Shown piece by piece: positions 21,524 through 30,700 of a stretch of 64,000 nt of DNA. The DNA is taken from the NCBI GenBank assembly GCA_020310875.1, contig CM035416.1:79803278-79867277 (forward strand), written 5' to 3'. How positions within the stretch are numbered: the first letter of the stretch is position 1; each line of letters starts with the position of its first letter. Source of the DNA: Ceratopteris richardii (Eukaryota; Streptophyta; Polypodiopsida; Polypodiales; Pteridaceae). The position numbers and the translations under genes are program-made. The notes beneath the pieces are model-generated. The model saw only the letters and a list, made by a program, of their open reading frames with translations, was not told where the DNA came from and did no database searches.

Positions 21524-24500
21524 CCCCCCTCCCTCTCGCTTCTGTCGTCCCTGACAGAACCTTGTTGTGAGGTCTGCCGGATGTAATTCTGTAGGAGGTC
21601 TTGAGCGAGGGTGTGCTCTGATACACGAATACCTCGGGCTAGATCAGCCTCGAGTTTCTCCCAGTCGATAGGTTGCGGCTCGTCTGGTGGTGGGAGCTGA
21701 TAGTGTGTGGAGTACACCATTCGTTCACAGGCGAATAATTGCAATAAGTGTGTCGGCCTGCTTATGAATACTTCGGAATGGTACTCCCAAAAACCGGTGG
21801 TGAACATTTCTTCGAATGTTTGCTTGTAACAGGCCGGTAGATATTTGATCCTGCAGTGCCAGGCGTAACACACCCGTAGCGATGGCGTTGTGCTCATATC
21901 ATAGACTAAATCCAAATTGCCATGCTCAAAGCCCGGGGTGTTGACATGGGGAGCCTTGATGCGCCGGAAGACTTTAAAGACCATCTGCATCATGTCAAAG
22001 ATTTTGACAGTCATGTGCGCGGCAATATCATCCATAGGTTTTAATCGAGGGAGCCAGTGGCGGATCGTCGCCATCATATAGCCAACTGTGGGTAACGCGA
22101 CTGGTGGCTTGAAATAGGGGTAGTTCAGCCAGTCTTGGCATTGCTTATTGTTCTGTAGCTTTATAGCGAAGGCAGTCCAAGAGCGGCGTCGTGGTACTGG
22201 TCCCCAGCACGGATTAAATTTTAAGTGAAGAGGCGCCTTTACCCACGTGCTCATCATCTCTGGATAATTTTGCAGTAAGTCTTTGCGCCAGTCTGGTTGG
22301 AGGATTTCACCTCTCTGCGCCCTTGGTGGCAAGTCCTCTGGCTCGAATTGAGTGGCATGCGTTGGTTTCATGCCGGTTTCTTTCTCTATGGTTAACTGAT
22401 ATTCTGCCATTAACATGAAGTATGGTTTATACTGAAGCTCATGCCCGGATATGTATCTTCGCGGGGCCATGTGAGCAAAGAATGGTGATTGTAAAATTTT
22501 TTCTTCAATTATGGCCATGGCATGTAGCTGTGCCTCTACTCTGGCCGAGTGTGTCGTTCCGAGTTCTTCTACTGTCTTCATCCACGCGGGGGTAGGTAGT
22601 TCGTAGGTCATCTGGCCTTCGGCCGTGACGCGTCCGCCTGGGATGGGTATCGGTTCATAAGCCTCTTCGAAGGTCTCCTCCACCGGGATAGTGACAGTTT
22701 CTTCCTCAGCTGGTAGCTCAGGTGGGGAGTCTGGCCTTGGTGGTGCTTCATAGATGGCAATCCTAGATTCGAGGTTCGTTACCTGGGCCCGGAGTGCGTT
22801 GAGTTCCTCTAAAACTTCAGGGGCAGGGTCCACAGGTGTTGGTAATTCCGCTGCTACTGGTACCTGTTGTGTTGCAGGTTCTCTGAGTTGTAGCTGTTTG
22901 TGATCTTCCTTTAACTTTTTATACTCTTCGTTCATACGGTCATAGTCCTCGAGCAATCTAACATGGTCGTCTAACAACATCCGCATCGACTCAGATGGGA
23001 TTGCCTTGAATCTGCTCGGGCTTAGTGGCTGTTCTGGATGATCTAAAGCCGCCTCCAGGTTTTCTCTGTTCTGCTCTTGGAGTCGCTGGTTCTCCTCTTT
23101 AGCTGCGGCTAAATGTCTTCTTAATAAGCCCATATTTCTAGTAAGCGTCGTGTTGCGGACCGTCTGGGCTCTAAGTAGGTTATCTAAATCTGCGGTGGCC
23201 TCTTTGCTTTTTTCCTCACTTTCTATTTCTAACGTGTGATAAGCCTCGCGTAACTCCTGGTACCGGCTGTTCAGTGAGGCGTTCTCAATTGACAACAAAT
23301 TAAGCTGCGTTTGTAAGTCGTTCGTCGTTTTCTGCAGCTGTTGATAATTGGTGCCGAGTGATGCAAACTCATCTCGGACTTGCGTCATACATGCGAACAT
23401 GTGTTGAAATGCTGTGTCTACGGTGGGCGATAGCAGTAGTGAAGTGCTAAATGAGGATGCAGTGATGGTAGACGCAGTGGGAATGGGAATCGGGGTTGGG
23501 ACTGTGGATGCAGTGGTGATTGTGGAAAATTGTGAAGTGCCTAAATATGAGGGTGCTGTGAGTGTAGTGGGTGGTGGTGAGGTGGGTGGTGATATGTCCA
23601 TGCCATTGGACGTGTTTAATGTTGTGACTGTGAAAAGTGGTGTGATTGGGGGTGGTTGCGTAGGTGTGAATACGGGATTTACAAACGTAGAGTAGTTTAC
23701 AGGGGGGATGGTGGGAATAGTTTGGTGAAACGGGGAAATAGGGGTTATGGCAGGTTGGGGAGGTGAGACGGGTGAGAAGGTTAGCGGGGTTAGGAAGGGA
23801 AATGGGGTTCTTAGAGGTGGGGAAAACGCTGGGAAGGATGAAGGGGCGAAGGGATTAACATAGGGGTGCAGAGGGCTGGGTGTGGGCCTGGTGGTATGAA
23901 TGGGTAAGGAAGAGGTTGGGGCGATATTGCCTTGTACAGGTGTGGATGTGGGGAAAGCAGGTGGGTGTGCGGGTGATACAGGATGGGTTGGTGAAGGATG
24001 AGGTGAAAGAGGAGTCGAAGGGGTGGAGGTTATTTCGAGGATGGTAGTGGTATGTACAGTGGTGGTACGGGGTGGCGAATCTACAAGAATGGTTTCTGCG
24101 GTTACTGAACGTTCGGGGGCGAGGCGTGCCTCCCTGGCTTGTGCTGAAGATTGGGCTCCTGTTGGTACACGAATATACTCCCCGGGTTTTGAGAGTAGTC
24201 GCACTCGGCGGGGATCAAATTGTGGTAGTTGCTTTCTTTGTAAAAATCTGAGTGCTTCATGGGAGCCAACTGATTGGACTAACTCTCGGAACCCTCTGAT
24301 ATAGGCGTCTTCGAATCCTCCGGAGATGAGTTCCTGTTCAATTAATGCCTGGCTCTCCTCTTCAGTTAACCTCTTTCGTGCCCAGACTTTCTCCATGGTA
24401 CGATATAGTTTCTTTATGGCCAATGTATACGCTGCGGCTTCAAAAGTTTCATCTTCATATGTGCTGGTGTCGCCGTGTGTGTCAGTCTGTTGGCCTTGGC

Positions 24501-25968
24501 CCTCTGTCTGTTCCTCTTGTGAGCCCTGGCTGGCTTCATCGTCGCCTTGATCGTCGTCTGTTTCAGTTCTTTCTTCTTCAGAGCCCGACACAGCTTGTCC
24601 CTGTGGCAAGTCTCGCGGCGTAGTGGGGTAGCTGGGGCGCTCATATTCCTGGGAGAACAGTGGTGCTTCTGAATACTGAAACTCGTTTGAGAATGCATCA
24701 GGCATCTCAAAATCAAATGTCGTGTTTATGGGGTCGTTCTCCATATGTGGTATCGGGAAAGAAAACGCTTCCGCACCAATGGTGGTGGGAGCTTCTGCGG
24801 TTGTGGTTGGGGGTTCTGTGGTGGTAGCTGCCTGAGGTGCAGCGGTACTCGTGGTGGCCTCCGTAATTACTGGTCTGGACAACCGTATGCGAATAGGTTG
24901 TACAGTGGGCTCAGCTTCTGTCTGTGGTCGCTCGGGAGAGGGTTGTGGTGACGGCGACTCTGGCACTTGGAGGCAAGGGATGGTGCCTCGCATGCGCTTA
25001 CCAGCCCGTGTCCTACTGGGCTTCTTAGCTTTCTTCGCTGTGCTCTTGAATGCCTTCAATTCTTCTCCTGTTAATGCACGCTCGATGGGCAAGTCATAAG
25101 CCAAACACATATACACAATTCTTGTGAGTGCACAACATCCGTTAAGCACTTTTTTACGCTCCCATCTGTGCTGTGCCAGGTACATCTGATCTATGATCCA
25201 GCTAGCCAGATCAACTGTTTGAGGTCCCGTACATGCCAAATATAATCCGAACCATATTCTTTTGTGTGGCATGGTAAATCTGTCCTGAGCTGGAAAGGCA
25301 AAATGTTGCATGCATATCCTTAGTGGCTTTGACAACTCAGGTGTGATGGCCGAAATCTCTTCCCACTTCGTGACATCCCCACGTTTCATCGGTTCTGGAA
25401 TCAATCTCTCTCGGTCTGTGGGAGTGTGGGTTCCATGAATCTTGATGGCTGCTCTGATTAGGTCCTTAGAGAGATAAAATCTCTTGTAAGGTGGATCATC
25501 CACTAGGGTAGGCAAGATGAAGGTTCCTGGGATGTCCTTATTCTCTGATGCCAGTAAGGTAGTGATCAAGTAATAGCACCTATAAAAATCTGGTTTGGGT
25601 AGAGGATCACTGAAATATTCTGTGAAACCGGCTCTAGCCCAAACATGAGTTAAATCTTGGGTGTTTTGTAGGGCTTCGAATTCTCTGGAGAAAAACTGGT
25701 ACTTTCCCCACGTGCGGTCATCAAAAGTTAGAGAGGATTCAAATATAAAGTCTGCGTCCGCGAGGGGTCCTGCCAGGCCCTGAAACCAATGAGAGTTCCT
25801 GTGTATCTTTTCGGTGTAGCCCATAGGGGGGTTATCGATAGGCATGGGCCCTGGAAATCCCTGAAATTCGGGCGGTGGAGCAGTAGGGTGGGACTCTGCT
25901 CGTAGCACGTTGAGTGGTACTGCTGCTACACTGGGACCTGCTCCTGATGTTCCTTCGTCAGTTTGCAT
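21481..25968 (-). CDS. 1495-residue accessory ORF of the gypsy element, function unknown
   Basis: An uninterrupted frame downstream of integrase on the same strand. Residues about 30-330 form a Trp/Leu-rich domain that is followed by a basic patch (KKAKKPSRTRAGKRMRG). About 340-550 is Pro/Thr-rich and acidic. About 600-850 is extremely Pro/Ser/Thr-rich. About 853-1035 is a heptad coiled coil. About 1110-1480 is a second globular part rich in Trp, Phe and Tyr. No membrane segment, signal peptide or catalytic motif is visible, so it is not a normal envelope-like gene. The N-terminal layout faintly recalls the 'putative plant transposon protein' domains found beside gypsy elements; this is tentative. 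The stop lies 43 bp inside the 3' LTR. Confidence 0.8.
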   Translation of the reverse strand: MQTDEGTSGAGPSVAAVPLNVLRAESHPTAPPPEFQGFPGPMPIDNPPMGYTEKIHRNSHWFQGLAGPLADADFIFESSLTFDDRTWGKYQFFSREFEALQNTQDLTHVWARAGFTEYFSDPLPKPDFYRCYYLITTLLASENKDIPGTFILPTLVDDPPYKRFYLSKDLIRAAIKIHGTHTPTDRERLIPEPMKRGDVTKWEEISAITPELSKPLRICMQHFAFPAQDRFTMPHKRIWFGLYLACTGPQTVDLASWIIDQMYLAQHRWERKKVLNGCCALTRIVYMCLAYDLPIERALTGEELKAFKSTAKKAKKPSRTRAGKRMRGTIPCLQVPESPSPQPSPERPQTEAEPTVQPIRIRLSRPVITEATTSTAAPQAATTTEPPTTTAEAPTTIGAEAFSFPIPHMENDPINTTFDFEMPDAFSNEFQYSEAPLFSQEYERPSYPTTPRDLPQGQAVSGSEEERTETDDDQGDDEASQGSQEEQTEGQGQQTDTHGDTSTYEDETFEAAAYTLAIKKLYRTMEKVWARKRLTEEESQALIEQELISGGFEDAYIRGFRELVQSVGSHEALRFLQRKQLPQFDPRRVRLLSKPGEYIRVPTGAQSSAQAREARLAPERSVTAETILVDSPPRTTTVHTTTILEITSTPSTPLSPHPSPTHPVSPAHPPAFPTSTPVQGNIAPTSSLPIHTTRPTPSPLHPYVNPFAPSSFPAFSPPLRTPFPFLTPLTFSPVSPPQPAITPISPFHQTIPTIPPVNYSTFVNPVFTPTQPPPITPLFTVTTLNTSNGMDISPPTSPPPTTLTAPSYLGTSQFSTITTASTVPTPIPIPTASTITASSFSTSLLLSPTVDTAFQHMFACMTQVRDEFASLGTNYQQLQKTTNDLQTQLNLLSIENASLNSRYQELREAYHTLEIESEEKSKEATADLDNLLRAQTVRNTTLTRNMGLLRRHLAAAKEENQRLQEQNRENLEAALDHPEQPLSPSRFKAIPSESMRMLLDDHVRLLEDYDRMNEEYKKLKEDHKQLQLREPATQQVPVAAELPTPVDPAPEVLEELNALRAQVTNLESRIAIYEAPPRPDSPPELPAEEETVTIPVEETFEEAYEPIPIPGGRVTAEGQMTYELPTPAWMKTVEELGTTHSARVEAQLHAMAIIEEKILQSPFFAHMAPRRYISGHELQYKPYFMLMAEYQLTIEKETGMKPTHATQFEPEDLPPRAQRGEILQPDWRKDLLQNYPEMMSTWVKAPLHLKFNPCWGPVPRRRSWTAFAIKLQNNKQCQDWLNYPYFKPPVALPTVGYMMATIRHWLPRLKPMDDIAAHMTVKIFDMMQMVFKVFRRIKAPHVNTPGFEHGNLDLVYDMSTTPSLRVCYAWHCRIKYLPACYKQTFEEMFTTGFWEYHSEVFISRPTHLLQLFACERMVYSTHYQLPPPDEPQPIDWEKLEADLARGIRVSEHTLAQDLLQNYIRQTSQQGSVRDDRSEREGGVGSSQRHRRHGSM
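21524..21537 (-). other. Polypurine tract for plus-strand priming
   Basis: In sense GAGAGGGAGGGGGG, directly adjoining the 3' LTR. This is where the RNase H-resistant primer for plus-strand DNA is expected. Unusually, it lies inside an open reading frame and encodes part of EREGGV. Confidence 0.9.
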
Positions 25969-26201
25969 GGTGGCTGGTGCGCTAGTGAGAAAGATCTGCT
26001 ACAAAAGATTAACACATTAGCATGGAAATTAATCATGATCCCATTAAAGTGAGACCGCAATCCCTTTCCATAACTGATGCGTAACCCGTGTAGCCAAGTG
26101 CTGTGATGTGATGGATGCAATGTTTCTTGCAGCACTAGTGCAGGTCTCTAGACACCTATACGTTTCCGATCATGCATACATTTCTTGATGAGGTGAGATT
26201 A

Positions 26202-27689
26202 CTAGTGGTGTGTGATGATGGTGTGTGAACTTATACAAGGTTGAAAGGTTAGTAATTGAGTACAAGGTTGTATGTTAGTCGGGGGGTCGTCAGACAATGG
26301 GTTAGGGGAAGACGGTTGGACAAGCTTTGGTATCCATCTCCTAAAAGTTTTTGAATGGGTGGTGGGTTTCTGCTGAGGGGTAAAAGGTGGTATCGGGTGT
26401 GGTGGTGTCGAGGGGTGAAAAGGTTTGTAAGCATTATGTATTACATGGCTTATGGATTGAGCTATAATACATGGTTTGGGTACCCAAATCCGCGTGGGTG
26501 TGGGTCTATGGGTAAGGTACTTCTTGGCGATCCAAATTTGTCGGATGCTTGGACCTGTAGAAGAAGGTCGAGGGGATGGTGGATATCGATTCTGTTTCTG
26601 TTCTGCCTTTTGCTTGTTGATCTCCGCTTGGTTGGAGTCCTTCGGTGCTTTTTGTCCTTTAGGCACCCATATTTGTCTGGTGCCGCTTCCTTTGGGAGGC
26701 CTAAACTGCCTTCCTGGTCGTGTCTTCTGATACCGTCGTCGGTCTGGGTTCCTTTGTCGTAGATGACTCTGTTGTTGCTGGGGTTGAGAGGTCGGATGGA
26801 CACTCTGCTTTGGAAAAGAAGGGAGTTCCAACGCTTGCGTGACCTGCCCATCAGGAAGTGATGTCTTTCGTAACTTTAATCTAGGCCAGTCCGCAACAAG
26901 CTTGGAAGGATGAGCACCGTAGGGTGTCGTGCTCATTTGGCCGCTGATGCAACCCACCTGACCTCTGATTGTGCCCTTCTGCCCTTGTTGTTGGGTAACT
27001 GTCTCTTCTAGTTTGCAGGAAGTCCCAGGGAAGATCTCCTGTCGTCCTTCTACCTGACAACTGTCTATAGCCAGGCCCGAGTGGGTTGGTGTAGACGTAA
27101 CGTGACTGGTCTGATTAAAGATCTTCCGGTCTTCCGTCGCATGCGTTTCATAGGGCCTAGGGTCACAACCGTCAAGCGGAGTGCGGTTAGGGAAGTCAAG
27201 CGGTATCACTCGCTTCTGCTCTAAGGTTCCAATCTGTAAGGAGCCTTGTCTAAGATTTAGGTCCACTGAGTGATCGTATAGCCAATCTTGGCCAAGGATT
27301 AGGGGTTCTATCAGGTCGTCATCATGGCACACTAGTAGCTTCGCTGTCATCGTCAAATCCTTAATGAGGATAGGAAGGTCCACCTCACCCATGCAAGGGG
27401 TTTCCATGCCTCCTAGGCCTATGAGGTATGCCTCAATTGGCCGCATTTCTATTCCTGAATCCTTATAGTGGGACCATCTAATCGCACTAGTCGCAGCACC
27501 CGAGTCAATCAAAGCCCTGAGTTCTTGGCTATGGTTACCGTGCTCTAGCCTAACTGTAAGGAATGGTCTCCTGTCCACTATGCTCGGATGAGTGGTTGAC
27601 TTTACTTGACACATGGCCATGGGATATCTGGGTGATGTTTCCAGATGGTTATAATGTTCTCTTCCTAGTCCTTGTCTTCTTAGCTTCAT
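26202..27689 (-). CDS. Second retropepsin-like ORF of the gypsy element (495 residues)
   Basis: Residues about 40-145 form an aspartic-protease fold: ALIDSGAATSAI carries the catalytic D-S-G at about 62, and LILGQDWLYDHSVDL is the second conserved block near 133. The remaining 350 residues are basic, Gln/Pro-rich and repeat a motif of the form RQIWVPKG four times. The frame is the same as that of gag-pol; a single TGA and 14 codons separate the pol end from the first ATG at 27689. It may therefore be a C-terminal extension reached by stop readthrough, a separate protein, or the result of a recent nonsense change. The main protease in gag-pol is separate, so the element encodes two such domains. 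Confidence 0.8.
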   Translation of the reverse strand: MKLRRQGLGREHYNHLETSPRYPMAMCQVKSTTHPSIVDRRPFLTVRLEHGNHSQELRALIDSGAATSAIRWSHYKDSGIEMRPIEAYLIGLGGMETPCMGEVDLPILIKDLTMTAKLLVCHDDDLIEPLILGQDWLYDHSVDLNLRQGSLQIGTLEQKRVIPLDFPNRTPLDGCDPRPYETHATEDRKIFNQTSHVTSTPTHSGLAIDSCQVEGRQEIFPGTSCKLEETVTQQQGQKGTIRGQVGCISGQMSTTPYGAHPSKLVADWPRLKLRKTSLPDGQVTQALELPSFPKQSVHPTSQPQQQQSHLRQRNPDRRRYQKTRPGRQFRPPKGSGTRQIWVPKGQKAPKDSNQAEINKQKAEQKQNRYPPSPRPSSTGPSIRQIWIAKKYLTHRPTPTRIWVPKPCIIAQSISHVIHNAYKPFHPSTPPHPIPPFTPQQKPTTHSKTFRRWIPKLVQPSSPNPLSDDPPTNIQPCTQLLTFQPCISSHTIITHH

Positions 27690-27728
27690 GCGCTTAATGC
27701 GTTCTATGGCTTCTGCCTGAGCTTCTGC

Positions 27729-30700
27729 TCATATTCTATTTTCTTCCTCCTTACGCTTCTTTGCCAACGTGAGTCGTCTAAGCATATCCTCAGTAAGAGG
27801 TTCTTGATACAACCTGACTCTACAGCCACTAATGTAATTAGGCATTATATCTCCTTCTAAGGTGGCTAACTGTACTGCTCCGCTCGTCGAGAGTCTGTTA
27901 ATGATCATAGGTCCATAACCTCGCTTTTCTAACTTGCGTGCATGCTGTTTCAGCGTATACACTAGAACTAAATCTCCTTCTTTTAGGCCTTTATCTTTCA
28001 CATGCGCATCAAAATATGCTTTCTGTCGCTTCTTCGCTGCGTATATTCCTGCTGCTGCCTTCAGCCTTGTTTCTCCTAATCGTTCCAAGTCCATTATTCT
28101 CGCTGATAATTCATGGCCGGTCCACTCATGTTCTTGTGCAACTTTAAGGGTCGGTATCAAGAAGTCCAAGGGAAGCACTGCATTCTGACCAAAAACCATC
28201 TGAAAGGGAGTTGCATTGAGTACGGTCTTGTAGGCCACTCGATATGCCCAAACAGCGTGGTGTAGCTGTTTGTCCCAATCTGAACGTTTATTGTTCACGA
28301 GTTTTGTCAGTACGGTACAAAGTATCTTGTTAGTGCTTTCAGCCTGACCATTGGCCTGAGGATGATATGGTGCAGATTTCTTGTGAATCACCATAAAATC
28401 CTGTAACAAATATTCAATGACTTGGTTTAGAAAGTGAGTGCCTCGATCGCTCACTAACTCTATAGGCAGTCCATATCTTGTAAAGACATTTTCAAATAAG
28501 AATTTTGCAGTCGTGTGTGCATCATTCTTTTTTGTGGCTTTTGCCTCTACCCATTTCGTAAGATAATCTGTGGCAACAATAATATATTCCGCATGTGTAC
28601 CTTTTGCAGGGGGGTTAATGGGTCCTACAAAGTCTATACCCCACTTAGAAAATGCACGTCCGCCCATCATGGGTTTCAATGGCATTTCATCTCTGCGAGT
28701 AGGAAACTGAGTTCTTTGGCACACGTCACATCTCTTTACATAGGTATGTGCATCCATGTGAAGAGTGGGCCACCATAATCCTGCAAAGAGGATGGCTTTG
28801 ATTATCCTATCTGGTCCAAAATGACCTCCTGCAACACCTTGGTGTGCAGTCTCTAGTATGCTAAGATAATCGCTCTCATGAACACATTGTCTTAGATATC
28901 CATCTCGTCCTCTTTTGTATAGATTATCGCCAATAAGTGAATAGTCTTGAGCTTCCTGCTCTAGACTGCGTTGTCGAGCTAAGGTCATGCCTTGAGGGAA
29001 TGTGCTCGTCCTCAAGTAAGTCACTAAAGGTTCACTCCAGTCTGGTGTGAGAGACACATGATATAATGTAGCATGCTCTACTGGTGGTTTTTCACAACAA
29101 ACATGGCATTCCTTACACAATTTGTAGACATCTGCTTCCATCGTAGGCCAAAATACTCCTAGTCTTTGCAGAGTCTGTAATGTTCGATGTTTTGAATGAT
29201 GTTGCTTTAGTGCACCTATGTGTGCTAATTGCAACCAATTTGCATGTTCTGATTCATCTACACAACAAGCAAGAATCTTTTGATTATCTTGTTTATATAT
29301 GCTTCCTGCTATTATTTGGTACCTCTGAGATTTGGTAATCTCTCCTTCTCTGATCTTTATCCTAGGATTCTTGGGTCCGTATGTCAGAATAGGGACTAAC
29401 GACTTAGCCCATTCTGGTGCTATCTCAAGGTTAAACAAGTATGCATCTGGTAGATCATCCGCTACTCCTTGAGGAGCTTCTCCTGAGGTTAATCTTGAGA
29501 GGTGGTCCGCTCTAAGATGCGTCTTTCCTTTCCTAACTACCACTTCAAAATCATACTCCATGAGTAATAGAAACCAACGTATCAGTCGTCCTGTGTTACA
29601 TGGTTTGTTGACTAAATATAATAGGGCTTGATGATCTGTAAAGAACTTGAATTTGTTGGCCAACAAGTAGTGCCTAAACTTCTTTACAGCGTAGATCATC
29701 CCTAATCCTTCTCGTTCCGTCGTGGTATAATTTCTCTCTGCTGCGTTCAGTTGTCTGCTAGCGTAAGCTATGGGGAGATCTATGTTACCTTCATTCGTGG
29801 GTTGTGCTAATACACATCCTATGGCGTAATTGGATGCATCCACATGTACATGGAATGGCTTACTCCAATCTGGAGTGGTTAATATAGGTGCTGAGCACAA
29901 GCGTCGTTTAAGTTCATTGAATGAATGTTCACATTCATCTGTCCACTCAAAATTGGTCAAAAGAGAGTACAAGGGCTTGGCTATGATTGCATACATGTGT
30001 ATGAATCTCCTATAATAACCGCAATGGCCCATAAATGCCTGTACCTCTTTCACATTAGTTGGTCTAGGTAATTCTGCAATTACCTTCACCTTTTCCTCGT
30101 CCGTAGAGATTCCATTTTTTGACACAATGTGTCCTAGAATTTTGCCTTGTCTGACCATGAAAACGCATTTTTCTGGGTTCAAACAAACCTGATATTCTCG
30201 ACATTTGTCAAATATTTGTCTTAACTCTGGGATATGTGTCTGTCTTACATTTGAATGAGCACATAAGTCATCGACATAAACTTCCAAGCTCTTGCGTAAG
30301 AATTCCTTAAAAACATGACACATGAGTCGCTGGAAAGTAGCGGGTGCATTTGTTAAGCCAAATGGCATTACACGAAATGCAAATATGCCCCATTCTGTGG
30401 CAAAAGCCGTCTTATGTTGGTCTTCTGGAGCAATGGCTACTTGGTTATAGCCTGAGAATCCATCAAGAAAGCTGTAAACTTCCTTGCCCGCAACTCTTTC
30501 CAATAGGTGTTCCGTGATAGGAAGAGGATAACTATCTCTAATCGTTGCGGCATTAACTTTTTTAAGGTTAATACACACACGCAATTTTCCATTCTTCTTG
30601 GGCACAACCACAATGGGGGATACCCATTCGGTATGCTCAATTTCGTAAATGAATCCTGCTTCTATCAACCGATCTATCTCCTCTTTAATCTTCGCAGCGT

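Noticed and set aside
23414-23695. Plus-strand Val/Gly-rich frames opposite the 1495-codon ORF
   Set aside because: Antisense shadows of the proline- and threonine-rich coding strand.
21481-25968. Envelope-like gene of an errantivirus-type element
   Set aside because: No signal peptide, transmembrane segment or glycoprotein-like cysteine pattern is visible.
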